Assembly (NCBI GenBank): GCA_026196775.1
Contig: JAPHUD010000033.1
Coordinates: 1 to 64,000, forward strand
Length of the DNA stretch: 64,000 nt
Direction: 5' to 3'
Source: Flavobacteriales bacterium
GTDB taxonomy: Bacteria; Bacteroidota; Bacteroidia; Flavobacteriales_E; Vicingaceae
In this document: positions 43,029-52,099 of the stretch, in pieces
How the letters are laid out: each line of letters opens with the position of its first letter
How positions within the stretch are numbered: position 1 is the first letter of the stretch
Notes under the pieces: generated by a model
What the model was told of the DNA's origin: nothing
Database searches by the model: none
What the model saw: the letters and a program-made list of their open reading frames with translations, nothing else
Program-made: the position numbers and the translations under genes

Positions 43029-44354
43029 ATGAGAAAGGCACTTTTATTACATATTATTTTTTTATTTAGCCTACAGGCTGCTGTTGCTCAGTTGGTGTTC
43101 GATAAATCCACACATAATTTCGGAGAAATTAATAAAGAAGATAAAAAGTACGTTGATTTTACAGTTACCAATGCCGGAAAAGTTGCAGCCGAAATTACCA
43201 AAATTGAAGAACCTTATGGTGTTGATGTAAAAGTAACCACTAAAACCATTCTACCCGATAGCTCAGTAATTATCAGAATAAAATATACGCCCAAAAGAAA
43301 AGGAGCTTATAAAGCTGATATTCCTGTTTGGACAAGTGTTCAGAATCATCCCATTACATTTACTATTGAAGGTGTAGCTAAAACAGCTGATATAAATGAA
43401 TCTCTAGAATGTCCTGATTTTGAGACACAAAAAAAACCAGAAGACTTAAATACAGATATTACTATAAAAGTAATTGATAATGCTACTAAACAACCTATTC
43501 CTAATGCATTGGTAGAAATTATTTGGGATGGATTAATTTACAAAGAGCTAAGAACAAACAGAGTGGGAGAAACCAATCAAACCCTAAAAAATGATGTGTA
43601 TTATATTGTAGCAAGTGCCAAAGGTTATGGTTCTAGCGAACAAGCTGTTGAAGTGCACCAAGATAGTTTAAGAGAAATAATTTTCTATTTGGGAGAACCT
43701 TCTGAAGAACCTATAATTGTTGAACAAGTTGATACCATTGTTGAACCTGAAATTATTCTAGCACCTGAAGATACTATTTCAACAGCAGCAATGCCGGTTG
43801 GGTTATATGCCGAAAACAATATTGTTTTTTTAATTGATGCTTCTGTTTCAATGAAGTTGGAAGGCAGAATGGATTTGCTTAAAGCTGCTATGATAGAATT
43901 GTTAAACGGATTACGTTCTATTGACAGATTGGCAATTGTAACTTACGCCTCTTCTGTTGATGTTGTTTTAGCTTCTCAATTTGTAAAAGATAAAGCCCAA
44001 ATTACCGAAATTATACAAGATTTATCTGCTGGAGGGAGAACAGAAGGTGCTCAAGGTCTTGAAAAAGCTTATGAAATAGCATATCAAAACAAACTTACCG
44101 AAGGAAATAATCTTATTATTATAGCAACAGATGGTGTATTTAACCTAAGTAAAGAAGATAAAGCGAATGTTGAACAAAACACAAGCAATGGAATTAATGT
44201 TTCGGTTGTTGGTGTGAAAAATGAAAAATGGACTGAAAAATCAATGTTAACTATCGCTGAACTTGGTAATGGAAGTTACCTTAACATAAAATCTTATAGA
44301 CAAGCAAAAGAAACATTACTTAACGAAATCAAGCAAAAATCGTTAAAAAAGTAA
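43029..44354 (+). CDS. Secreted DUF1573, carboxypeptidase-regulatory-like and von Willebrand A domain protein
   Basis: The 441-residue protein has a signal peptide (about 1-20, AAVAQ). An N-terminal DUF1573 ASPM-like Ig domain (about 21-125, FDKSTHNFGEINKEDKKYVDF) is followed by a carboxypeptidase-regulatory-like beta domain (about 142-220, KVIDNATKQPIPNALVEI) and a VWA domain (about 265-435) with an intact MIDAS start (DASVSMK) and the later TDG. VWA domains bind proteins through a metal ion. The combination suggests envelope adhesion or assembly. It lies just upstream of dxr. Confidence 0.82.
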   Translation: MRKALLLHIIFLFSLQAAVAQLVFDKSTHNFGEINKEDKKYVDFTVTNAGKVAAEITKIEEPYGVDVKVTTKTILPDSSVIIRIKYTPKRKGAYKADIPVWTSVQNHPITFTIEGVAKTADINESLECPDFETQKKPEDLNTDITIKVIDNATKQPIPNALVEIIWDGLIYKELRTNRVGETNQTLKNDVYYIVASAKGYGSSEQAVEVHQDSLREIIFYLGEPSEEPIIVEQVDTIVEPEIILAPEDTISTAAMPVGLYAENNIVFLIDASVSMKLEGRMDLLKAAMIELLNGLRSIDRLAIVTYASSVDVVLASQFVKDKAQITEIIQDLSAGGRTEGAQGLEKAYEIAYQNKLTEGNNLIIIATDGVFNLSKEDKANVEQNTSNGINVSVVGVKNEKWTEKSMLTIAELGNGSYLNIKSYRQAKETLLNEIKQKSLKK

Positions 44355-44370
44355 GTTTATAATTGAAAAA

Positions 44371-44400
44371 TCTGCATCCTTGCGTCTTTGCGAGAAAAAT
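44371..44400. repeat. GCAAAG-type intergenic repeat (inverted relative to 12791)
   Basis: The minus strand reads CTCGCAAAGACGCAAGGATG. It fills the gap before dxr and encodes the spurious residues upstream of the dxr ATG. Related to 12791-12830. Confidence 0.5.
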
Positions 44401-45549
44401 ATGAAAAAGAAAATTGCCATTTTAGGTTCTACCGGTTCTATAGGAACACAAGCCCTCGAAGTTATAGAAGAACATGCTGATAAGTTTCAGGTAGAAGTAC
44501 TTACCGCCAATGGCAATGCAGATTTATTGATAGCACAAGCCATAAAATTTAAACCTAATGTGGTAGTTATTGCCGATGAAGCTAAGTATAAAAAAGTAGA
44601 AGAAGCCCTTTGGGAACACGATATTAAGACTTATGCAGGTAATGATGCTTTGGCTCAGGTTGTAGAAATGGATGAGATTGATGTAGTGTTGACAGCCTTG
44701 GTAGGTTATGCAGGCTTACTGCCCACCATTAATGCTATAAAAGCAAAAAAAACCATTGCCTTGGCTAATAAAGAAACCTTGGTAGTTGCCGGAGAGTTAA
44801 TCAATAAATTAGCCATTGAAAACAAAGTAGCTATTTTGCCGGTAGACTCAGAACATTCGGCTATTTTTCAGTGTTTGGTAGGAGAGTTTCAAAATAAAAT
44901 TGAGAAGATTTATTTAACCGCTTCGGGTGGACCGTTTAGAGGAAAAAAACGTGAAGAACTTCAACATATTACCAAAGAGCAAGCTTTAAAACATCCCAAC
45001 TGGGATATGGGTGCAAAAATTACCATAGACTCAGCAACATTGATGAATAAAGGTCTAGAAGTAATTGAAGCCAAATGGTTATTTAACTTAAAACCCGAAC
45101 AAATTGATGTTATTGTTCATCCACAATCTATTGTACATTCTTTAGTTCAATTTGAAGATGGCAGCATGAAAGCTCAACTTGGCTTGCCCGACATGAAACA
45201 TCCCATACAATATGCACTGTCGTTTCCTCAACGGTTAAGTTCAAAATCACCTAGGTTTAACTTTATGGATTACCCTGAATTAACCTTTGAAAAACCGGAT
45301 ACTGAAACATTCTTAAACTTACAATTGGCATTTAATGCCTTGGAAAAAGGAGGCAACATGGCTTGTATTTTAAATGCTGCCAACGAAGTAGCTGTTGAAG
45401 CTTTCCTAAAAGATAAAATTAAGTTTTTAGACATTGCCGAAATCAATCAAAAGTGTATGGAGCAAGTTACTTTTATTGCTCAGCCAACTTATGAGGATTA
45501 TGTAGCAACCGATAAACAAACCAGAGCTTTTGCCGAAAGTTTGATATAG
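44401..45549 (+). CDS. dxr: 1-deoxy-D-xylulose-5-phosphate reductoisomerase
   Basis: It makes 2-C-methyl-D-erythritol 4-phosphate in the non-mevalonate isoprenoid pathway, using NADPH. GSTGSIGTQALEV is the nucleotide-binding motif; ALANKETLVVAGEL and LPVDSEHSAIFQCL, then TASGGPFRG, hold catalytic and metal-site residues. The ATG at 44401 (MKKKIAILGSTG) is used because the upstream in-frame residues come from the GCAAAG repeat. The 382 residues match the family. It converges on the NRDE gene with one base between. Confidence 0.96.
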   Translation: MKKKIAILGSTGSIGTQALEVIEEHADKFQVEVLTANGNADLLIAQAIKFKPNVVVIADEAKYKKVEEALWEHDIKTYAGNDALAQVVEMDEIDVVLTALVGYAGLLPTINAIKAKKTIALANKETLVVAGELINKLAIENKVAILPVDSEHSAIFQCLVGEFQNKIEKIYLTASGGPFRGKKREELQHITKEQALKHPNWDMGAKITIDSATLMNKGLEVIEAKWLFNLKPEQIDVIVHPQSIVHSLVQFEDGSMKAQLGLPDMKHPIQYALSFPQRLSSKSPRFNFMDYPELTFEKPDTETFLNLQLAFNALEKGGNMACILNAANEVAVEAFLKDKIKFLDIAEINQKCMEQVTFIAQPTYEDYVATDKQTRAFAESLI

Positions 45550-45550
45550 T

Positions 45551-46264
45551 TTACTCGTTAGTGAGATGGTATTTTTTATTAGCGACTAAATCATAATAAT
45601 CAAAGGTAGCTACGGTGCCTTTTTTCATTACAATTTGAGAAACGCTAACGGTTTGTAGTCCATTGGCTCTTTCCATCACAATATCATTAAAAGCATCTTT
45701 ATCGTGTTTGCTTAAATGAAATTTTAATAAAAGGTCTTTATTAAGTCGTTCGTTTTTATCCAACAAAAGTTGAAACCATTTTTGCCTTTGTTCTCGAGTG
45801 GGTTTGTCATACAAAGCACTTGATGACCAAATGTGTGGTTGAGTTGCATCTATTTTTGAAACATGTTTTTGGGTTTCGTCCCATCTTAGTTCAGTTATTT
45901 CTATAGTATTTTTAGTATCAAATAATAATAAAGTAAACGGTTCAACACCATTAAGATTTACATCATTTATAAAGTCTGCAACGTTTGCATAGGAAAAGCT
46001 TTCCAGTAAAACTAATCCTCTGCTTTTTGAGTAGCTTTCTTTTCTTTGATGTCTTTCAAAAGCACCATTTAACAGACAAACTGTTTTTGTGTTGTTGTTA
46101 GTGGCAATCCATGTTCCTCCGGCAACTTCATCTTTCGGGAAAGTTATTTCCTGATTGTTAATTGTGTATTTTTTTGGAGCTAAGGTAGGACGATGCTTCA
46201 CTTCATCTCTGTTGGAAGTTAAGATATATTCGTTGTTATTAGGATAAAAAGTTACGGTACACAT
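45551..46264 (-). CDS. NRDE (TANGO2-like) family protein
   Basis: The 237-residue protein starts with MCTVTFYPNNN, where the second-position Cys could act as an N-terminal nucleophile, and contains the defining SNRDE motif (YILTSNRDEVKHRP) and GGTWIATNN. TANGO2 homologues have unclear roles, with heme or lipid handling suggested in eukaryotes. The peroxiredoxin-like gene lies 13 bases upstream in the same direction. Confidence 0.85.
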   Translation of the reverse strand: MCTVTFYPNNNEYILTSNRDEVKHRPTLAPKKYTINNQEITFPKDEVAGGTWIATNNNTKTVCLLNGAFERHQRKESYSKSRGLVLLESFSYANVADFINDVNLNGVEPFTLLLFDTKNTIEITELRWDETQKHVSKIDATQPHIWSSSALYDKPTREQRQKWFQLLLDKNERLNKDLLLKFHLSKHDKDAFNDIVMERANGLQTVSVSQIVMKKGTVATFDYYDLVANKKYHLTNE

Positions 46265-46277
46265 TTTTTAAAAGGAG

Positions 46278-46901
46278 TTAATTTTTAACCTTTTTTTCGG
46301 GGATATTTTCTATAATTTCTTTGATGGTAGACCTATTTTTATAGTTGGGATCAAAGTGTCTCCAAACAATTAATTTATTCGTATCTATAATAAAAGTGGC
46401 AGGAATTGGTAAACGCTCAGCATCATCAGTATGAGCTTCTTTTAATTTGGCACCAAGTACCGTATTGTAAATTACTTTGGTTTTTCCGCTAGGTTCAAAA
46501 GTTACATCAAAAGCATCAGATATTTTCTGATTTTCATCGTAAAGTATGGTAAACTGAGCGCCTGTTTTTTCAATGGTTTTATTAATATATTCAGGTTTTT
46601 CAGGAGATATTACCACTACATTAGCACCTTTATTGTAAACGGCTTGTAAGCTATCTTGTAGTTGACTCATGTGTCTGTTGCATACCGGACACCACTGACC
46701 TCTTATAAAAATTAAAACAATAGCTTCTTTTTTTATCATTTCATTAAATACATATAGGGTACTATCTGCATCAATGGCTTGAAAATTCTGAACAGTGTCT
46801 CCAACGGCTAACCCTTGTGGTTCTTTTTTGTCTTGAGACTTTACCATTACAGATGTGATGAGTATAGTTACTAATAACAGATAAAATTTTTTAGTTTTCA
46901 T
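46278..46901 (-). CDS. Peroxiredoxin-like secreted thioredoxin-fold protein
   Basis: The 207-residue protein has a signal-like N-terminus (about 1-21) and an AhpC/TSA-type fold. FIRGQWCPVCNRHMSQL holds a CPVC motif with two candidate redox cysteines, AQFTILYDENQKI and PIPATFIIDTN follow. Likely a periplasmic peroxidase or disulfide oxidoreductase. It precedes the NRDE gene. Substrate not determined. Confidence 0.85.
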   Translation of the reverse strand: MKTKKFYLLLVTILITSVMVKSQDKKEPQGLAVGDTVQNFQAIDADSTLYVFNEMIKKEAIVLIFIRGQWCPVCNRHMSQLQDSLQAVYNKGANVVVISPEKPEYINKTIEKTGAQFTILYDENQKISDAFDVTFEPSGKTKVIYNTVLGAKLKEAHTDDAERLPIPATFIIDTNKLIVWRHFDPNYKNRSTIKEIIENIPEKKVKN

Positions 46902-46996
46902 GGTTATTATTTTTTGTAATGGGTTAAAACAAAAGTTCCTAATTCATAAAGTTAATGATTTGTAAGCTATTTTTTATACATTTGAAGAAAAATACA

Positions 46997-48121
46997 ATGC
47001 GGATAGCTTTAACCATATTGATTGGAATACATGGGATTATCCATTTATTTGGATTTTTCAAGGCATTTGGGATATCTGAATTTAATGCGATTTCACAACC
47101 AATTTCAAAAACTTATGGAATATGTTGGTTCTTGACATTTCTACTTTTTGCTATTACAATCATTTTAATACTTATTCATTCGGATTATTGGTGGTTAAGC
47201 GGTTTTTTGGCTATGATTATTTCGCAAGTGTTGATTTTTAATTATTGGTCTGATGCAAAATTTGGTACAGTATCCAATGTAATTGTTTTATTGGCGACAA
47301 TTGTTGGATATTCCAGTTTCAACTTTAACAATAAAATTAAAGGAGAAAGAATAAGTCTGTTTGAAAATTCGGCACTCAAAAATCAAGAGATTGTTACCGA
47401 AAAAGCATTGCTTTATTTACCGCCAATTGTTCAAAAATGGTTGTCTAATAGCGGAATAATCGGAAAGAAATTCATTTCTAATGTGCATTTAGTTCAAGAA
47501 CTAAAGCTCAAAATGAATCTCGAACAAACAAGTTGGAGCAATGGTACGGCAGAACAATATTTTACTATTCAACCGCCAGCGTTCAATTGGAATATTAATA
47601 CTGAAATGAATTCAATATTGAGTGTAGCAGGTAGAGATAAATTTGAAGATGGTAAAGGCGAAATGATAATTAAACTTCTTTCACTTATTCCGGTTGCAAA
47701 TGCAAAAAATCACGAAAAGGTAAACCAAGCAACTTTACAACGATATTTGGCTGAAATCGTTTGGTTTCCTTCAGCTTCTTTAAGTCAATACATAAAATGG
47801 GAGGCTATAGACGACTATTCTGCCAGAGCAACAATGGAATATAAAGGAACTAAAGGTTCAGGAGAATTTCATTTTGATAAAGAAGGAAATTTTGAAAAAT
47901 TCGTAGCAATGCGTTATCAAGATTCCAATGCAATCAAACCTACTAAATGGACTGTGATTTCAACAAGAACAGAAGAACGGAATGGAATTAAAATACCTGT
48001 TGAATGCGAAGCAAGTTGGGAATTGGAGAATGGTAAGTGGACTTGGTTAAAATTAAGAATAACGGACATTCAATACAACGTGAATGAAATGCCAGTGGCT
48101 AACAATGTATATAAAAAATAG
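46997..48121 (+). CDS. Membrane protein, DUF6544-like
   Basis: The 374-residue protein starts at the ATG 46997 (MRIALTILIGIHGIIHLFG); an upstream in-frame ATG at 46955 is unlikely as it precedes the hydrophobic segment. Four transmembrane helices occupy about 1-110. The rest is soluble, with VQKWLSNSGIIGKKFISNVHL and repeated Trp-rich strands, and resembles the DUF6544 group that I recall only in outline. No enzymatic motif is visible. It diverges from the peroxiredoxin gene. Confidence 0.55.
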   Translation: MRIALTILIGIHGIIHLFGFFKAFGISEFNAISQPISKTYGICWFLTFLLFAITIILILIHSDYWWLSGFLAMIISQVLIFNYWSDAKFGTVSNVIVLLATIVGYSSFNFNNKIKGERISLFENSALKNQEIVTEKALLYLPPIVQKWLSNSGIIGKKFISNVHLVQELKLKMNLEQTSWSNGTAEQYFTIQPPAFNWNINTEMNSILSVAGRDKFEDGKGEMIIKLLSLIPVANAKNHEKVNQATLQRYLAEIVWFPSASLSQYIKWEAIDDYSARATMEYKGTKGSGEFHFDKEGNFEKFVAMRYQDSNAIKPTKWTVISTRTEERNGIKIPVECEASWELENGKWTWLKLRITDIQYNVNEMPVANNVYKK

Positions 48122-48186
48122 ACGAATGTTTGGCACTTCTAAATTGCCTACTTTTCATATACACACCACTACCCTACCTTCATAAA

Positions 48187-48215
48187 AAAAATCCGCTGAT
48201 AGTCAGCGGATTTTT
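48187..48215. terminator. Bidirectional terminator
   Basis: ATCCGCTGA and TCAGCGGAT flank a TAG loop, with A and T runs on either side. It lies between two convergent genes, the DUF6544-like gene and fumC, and can serve both. Confidence 0.8.
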
Positions 48216-48238
48216 ATTTTGTTAAACAGTTGGGGTAT

Positions 48239-49636
48239 TTATTTCATACTTCCAATCATGTCTTCAGGTTTTACCCATTCGTCATATTGTTCTGCTGTTA
48301 CGTAACCTAAACGGATGGCTTCTTCTTTTAAGGTTGTTCCGTTTTGGTGTGCTGTGTTAGCAATTTCAGCAGCTTTGTAATAACCAATTTTGGTGTTTAA
48401 AGCCGTTACTAACATTAATGAATTGTTCAATAATTTTTCAATTACAGGGTAGTTGGGCTCGATTCCAACAGCACAGTTATCATTAAACGATACACAAGCA
48501 TCACCAATTAATTCAGCACTTTGCAATAAGTTGTAAGCCATCATTGGTTTAAACACGTTTAGTTCATAATGTCCTTGCGTTCCGCCAACGGTTATGGCTA
48601 CATCATTACCCATTACCTGAGCACAAACCATCGTTAATGCTTCACATTGTGTTGGGTTAACTTTCCCCGGCATAATAGAAGAGCCTGGTTCATTAGCAGG
48701 AATAATTAATTCGCCAATTCCAGAACGTGGTCCTGAAGCCATCATTCTAATATCGTTAGCAATTTTATTTAACGCTACAGCTAACTGTTTTAAAGCTCCA
48801 TGTGTTTCAACAAGAGCATCGTGTGCAGCCAATGCTTCAAATTTATTTTCTGCTGTAATAAAAGGTAAACCCGAAAATTCAGCAATTTTTTTAGCAACCA
48901 ATACATCATAACCGGCAGGAGTATTTAATCCTGTACCAACAGCAGTGCCACCTAAAGCTAATTCTGCTAAATGTGCTAAGGTATTTTTTAATGCTTTTAA
49001 TCCGTGGTCTAATTGAGAAACATATCCTGAGAACTCTTGTCCGATAGTTAGCGGAGTAGCATCCATAAGGTGTGTTCTACCTATTTTAACTACATCTTTA
49101 AAAGCTTCCGATTTTTCTTTTAGCGTATTTCTTAATTTTTCTACTCCTGGAATGGTTCTTTCTACCACCATTTTATAGCAAGCAATGTGCATTCCTGTAG
49201 GAAAAGTATCGTTTGATGATTGAGATTTATTTACATCATCGTTGGGTTGAATCGCTTTTTCTCCTTCACCAATTTTTCCTCCTGCTAATTCTTGAGCTCT
49301 ATTGGCAACCACTTCGTTCACGTTCATATTACTTTGCGTACCGGAACCTGTTTGCCAAATCACCAACGGAAATTGGTCATCGTGCTTTCCGGCAAGAATT
49401 TCATCACACACTTGGCTGATTAAATCTCTTTTTTCTTGAGCTAAAACGCCTAGCTCGCAATTAGCATGAGCAGCAGCCTTTTTTAGATAAGCAAACCCAT
49501 AAATAATTTCTAAAGGCATAGAAGCAACAGGTCCAATTTTAAAGTTATTTCTTGAACGTTCTGTTTGAGCTCCCCAGTATTTATCTGAAGGAACTTTTAC
49601 TTCACCCATGGTGTCTTTTTCAATTCTGTATTCCAT
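48239..49636 (-). CDS. fumC: Class II fumarate hydratase
   Basis: It interconverts fumarate and malate in the TCA cycle without an iron-sulfur cluster. The 465-residue protein has [13 protein letters not shown], the [12 protein letters not shown] region and the superfamily signature [11 protein letters not shown] with the catalytic Ser loop. Length and motifs match E. coli FumC. It converges on the DUF6544-like gene at the terminator. Confidence 0.97.
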   Translation of the reverse strand: MEYRIEKDTMGEVKVPSDKYWGAQTERSRNNFKIGPVASMPLEIIYGFAYLKKAAAHANCELGVLAQEKRDLISQVCDEILAGKHDDQFPLVIWQTGSGTQSNMNVNEVVANRAQELAGGKIGEGEKAIQPNDDVNKSQSSNDTFPTGMHIACYKMVVERTIPGVEKLRNTLKEKSEAFKDVVKIGRTHLMDATPLTIGQEFSGYVSQLDHGLKALKNTLAHLAELALGGTAVGTGLNTPAGYDVLVAKKIAEFSGLPFITAENKFEALAAHDALVETHGALKQLAVALNKIANDIRMMASGPRSGIGELIIPANEPGSSIMPGKVNPTQCEALTMVCAQVMGNDVAITVGGTQGHYELNVFKPMMAYNLLQSAELIGDACVSFNDNCAVGIEPNYPVIEKLLNNSLMLVTALNTKIGYYKAAEIANTAHQNGTTLKEEAIRLGYVTAEQYDEWVKPEDMIGSMK

Positions 49637-49659
49637 TTTTTTATTTTTTTAATGATTAT

Positions 49660-49692
49660 TTTGAGATATTATTGGTTATTTTTTTACTTTTA
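49660..49692 (+). promoter_or_regulatory. Candidate promoter for the 57-residue membrane protein
   Basis: TTTG at 49660-49663, then 21 bases, then TACTTTTA at 49685-49692, which misses the last G of TAnnTTTG. Spacing fits the Bacteroidota consensus. The ATG at 49722 lies 29 bases downstream. Confidence 0.45.
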
Positions 49693-49721
49693 CACGCACA
49701 AATTAAATTAAACATCGAGTT

Positions 49722-49895
49722 ATGCAAACATTAGGTTGGATTTTCTTTTTCTTTATTCTGTTATTAGCCATGTGGGTATTAATGTTTTTATTCACTGTTG
49801 TTGTTCCGGGGTCTTTAAAATTATACTTCTTGAACAAATTTGCTCCTAAGTTTGTTAGAGAACTTGCCGGGATGGAAGACGATAAAGCAGCGTAA
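49722..49895 (+). CDS. Small single-pass membrane protein (57 residues)
   Basis: The short gene has an ATG, 57 codons and a TAA. The product starts MQTLGWIFFFFILLLAMWVL, with one transmembrane helix (about 4-30), then a basic/aromatic tail (KLYFLNKFAPKFVREL) and an acidic end (GMEDDKAA). It has a plausible promoter and sits between fumC (divergent) and an arsC-like gene (convergent, six bases away). It is not a known family to me. Coding is supported by the clear hydrophobic-then-charged pattern. Confidence 0.6.
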   Translation: MQTLGWIFFFFILLLAMWVLMFLFTVVVPGSLKLYFLNKFAPKFVRELAGMEDDKAA

Positions 49896-49901
49896 TTATT
49901 T

Positions 49902-50240
49902 TTATAATAAAGCTTTTACATTTTCCGGTGGTCGTCCTAAAACGGCTTTATTTCCTTTTACCACTATTGGTCTTTCTATTAATTTAGGATATTTTATCAT
50001 AGCATCTACCCATTGTTCCTTAGATAATTTTTTTCCTTTAAAATTTTCTTTGTAGTCTGTTTCAGTTTTACGGATAATGTCTTCAGCATTAAGCTTTAGC
50101 TTTTTGAGTACGTCCAACAATTCTGTTTTTGATGGAATGTCTTTTAAATATTCAATTATCTCAACATCTACACCTTTATCTTGAATAATTTGTAAAGTTT
50201 CTCTGCTTTTACTACATCTAGGATTGTGGTATATTTTCAT
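49902..50240 (-). CDS. arsC: ArsC-family (arsenate reductase-like) protein
   Basis: The 112-residue protein has the thioredoxin-fold ArsC motif HNPRCSKSRETLQII, with the catalytic Cys followed by the Arg/Ser environment; RPIVVKGNKAVLGRPPENV at the end matches the family C-terminus. It may reduce arsenate using glutaredoxin, or act as a YfgD-like homologue of unknown role. No arsB or ars regulator is adjacent, so an arsenic role is not assured. Confidence 0.85.
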   Translation of the reverse strand: MKIYHNPRCSKSRETLQIIQDKGVDVEIIEYLKDIPSKTELLDVLKKLKLNAEDIIRKTETDYKENFKGKKLSKEQWVDAMIKYPKLIERPIVVKGNKAVLGRPPENVKALL

Positions 50241-50346
50241 ATGTATATTTTTTTATTTTATTCAATCGGTCATATGGAATCGCCATGTGAAATATTCATC
50301 CTTGTTGTTAAGCATTTTGCTCATGGCTTATTTCATAATTCAAAGT

Positions 50347-51433
50347 TTAATTTTTTCCAAACATCATTAAGTAAGCTTTTAGAAAACCATCTAATTCTCC
50401 AGACAATACTTTATCGGGATCGTTAACGGTAAAATTGGTTCTATGATCTTTAACTCTTCTGTCATCCAACACATAACTTCTTATTTGAGCTCCCCATTCA
50501 ATTTTCATTTTACTATCTTCAATTTCAGAGCGTGCTTCCAATTTTTTTCGCATTTCAATTTCATAAAGTTGCGATTTCAATAACTGCATGGCTTTTTCTC
50601 TGTTTTTTAATTGAGAACGTGTTTCCGAGTTGGTAATCATTATTCCCGATGGAAGATGTTTAAGAATCACTTTTGTTTCTACCTTGTTTACATTTTGTCC
50701 TCCGGCACCTCCCGAACGAGCAAAATCCCAAGTAATATCTGCAGGATTGATTACGATATCAATGGTATCATCAACTAATGGATATACATAAACAGAAACA
50801 AAGGAAGTCATCCGTTTACCCTGTGCATTAAATGGACTTACACGCACTAAACGGTGTACACCATTTTCACCTTTAAGGTAACCAAAAGCGTAATCGCCTT
50901 CTATTTCTATGGTAACGGTTTTTATGCCGGCAACATCTCCATCTTGATAATCGAGTGTAGTAAGTTTGTAGTTGTTTTTTTCAGCCCACATTTTATACAT
51001 CCTTAGCAGAATGGAAGCCCAGTCGCAGCTTTCGGTACCACCTGCTCCGGCAGTAATTTGAAGTACAGCACTAAGCTTGTCTTCATCAGAACTAAGCATG
51101 TTTTTAAACTCTACATCTTCAAATTTTTCTAGTGTAAGGCTGTATTGATGGTCGATTTCTTCTTCAGTAGCTTCGCCCTCTTTATGAAATTCATAAAGCA
51201 CCTCTAAATCGCCTAACATGGTTTTAAGCTCATTAAATGCATCTACCCAAACCTTTATATTACGAACTACCTTGAGTTGCTTTTCAGCTTCATCAGGGTT
51301 GTCCCAAAAGTTAGGATCTTCAGTTTTTTGCTGTTCTTCTTCTAATTGTATTGTTTTCCCGGGTATGTCAAAGATACCCCCTTAACGCTTCCAGGCGATC
51401 GGCTAATTTTTTTAATTGCTCTTGTGTTATCAT
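50347..51433 (-). CDS. prfB: Peptide chain release factor 2, expressed through a programmed +1 frameshift
   Basis: RF2 recognises UGA and UAA stop codons. Translation starts at the ATG 51433 and reads 21 codons (MITQEQLKKLADRLEALRGY L), then meets an in-frame TGA at 51368-51370. The sequence AGGGGG TAT CTT TGA C carries the internal Shine-Dalgarno-like block and CTTTGAC slippery site known from RF2 genes. A +1 shift continues as DIPGKTIQLEEE into the long frame and ends at 50347, giving about 361 residues. The GGQ peptidyl-hydrolysis motif is in GGAGGQNVNKV and the SPF recognition tripeptide is in VSPFNAQGKR. The join is 50347-51369 and 51371-51433. Confidence 0.95.
51366..51385 (-). promoter_or_regulatory. 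RF2 programmed frameshift site
   Basis: On the minus strand AGGGGG lies three bases before CTTTGAC. The TGA (51368-51370) is the in-frame stop. This is the classic autoregulatory element that senses low RF2. Confidence 0.92.
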
Positions 51434-51474
51434 GCCCCAAAAGTACTACTATCCTAAAAAACTTTATGGATTTT

Positions 51475-52026
51475 TTAAGGTATTTTTTTCTTCCATTCAT
51501 CGTACGTTAATTCCCAGATTTCTTGATGCGTAAATTCGGAACTAACAAAGTTACCTTTCTGAATTTCAAGTAGTTTACAACCTGTTTTTTCTTTTATTTT
51601 TCGTGATGCAATGTTGCCAACTGCATTTGCAAATATTAACTTCTTAAAATTTAGTTCTTTAAATGCGTAATCAATTATTGGAATAACTGCTTCGGTAATA
51701 ATTCCCTTGTTCCAAAATTTTTTTCCTAACCAAAAACCTCTGTTTTCTGGTTTTCCTTCTCTCCATAAATCAATACATCCAATTAGCTCTTCAGGATTAG
51801 ATTTTAAAAAAATTCCCCAAACCCATCTGTTTTTTCCCTGATTAGGAATGATGACATTGGTTACAAAATCTTCAATTCCATTTTCTGGATAAGGCCATGG
51901 AACAGCTGATGAAAGAAACTTTATTACATCGTAATCAACAAAATGTTTTTTGTATGCTGGTATATTTTCAAGGGTTATTTCTTTTAGACTTAACCTTGTT
52001 GTTTCAAATTTTGGAATAGCATTCAT
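51475..52026 (-). CDS. GNAT-family acetyltransferase (RimJ/RimL-like)
   Basis: The 183-residue protein has the GNAT fold typical of ribosomal-protein or small-molecule acetyltransferases. TTRLSLKEITLENIPAYKKHF starts the family pattern; GFWLGKKFWNKGIITEAVIPIIDYAF carries the acetyl-CoA-binding region, and NIASRKIKEKTGCKLL follows. Substrate unknown. It follows the TonB-dependent receptor gene downstream, after a hairpin. Confidence 0.85.
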   Translation of the reverse strand: MNAIPKFETTRLSLKEITLENIPAYKKHFVDYDVIKFLSSAVPWPYPENGIEDFVTNVIIPNQGKNRWVWGIFLKSNPEELIGCIDLWREGKPENRGFWLGKKFWNKGIITEAVIPIIDYAFKELNFKKLIFANAVGNIASRKIKEKTGCKLLEIQKGNFVSSEFTHQEIWELTYDEWKKKIP

Positions 52027-52048
52027 TCCGTAAAATTAATTAACAAAA

Positions 52049-52079
52049 ACTTTCCTGAAGTTTTAAACTTCAGGAAAGT
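52049..52079. terminator. Probable terminator after the TonB-dependent receptor gene
   Basis: ACTTTCCTGAAGT and ACTTCAGGAAAGT form a near-perfect palindromic hairpin with a very short AT-rich loop. It lies between the receptor stop (52100) and the GNAT gene start. Confidence 0.6.
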
Positions 52080-52099
52080 AGATTTAAGTTAACTAGAAA

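Noticed and set aside
51368-51370. In-frame TGA in prfB as selenocysteine or nonsense mutation
   Set aside because: The AGGGGG and CTTTGAC context is the known RF2 frameshift signal, with the conserved sequence continuing in the +1 frame.
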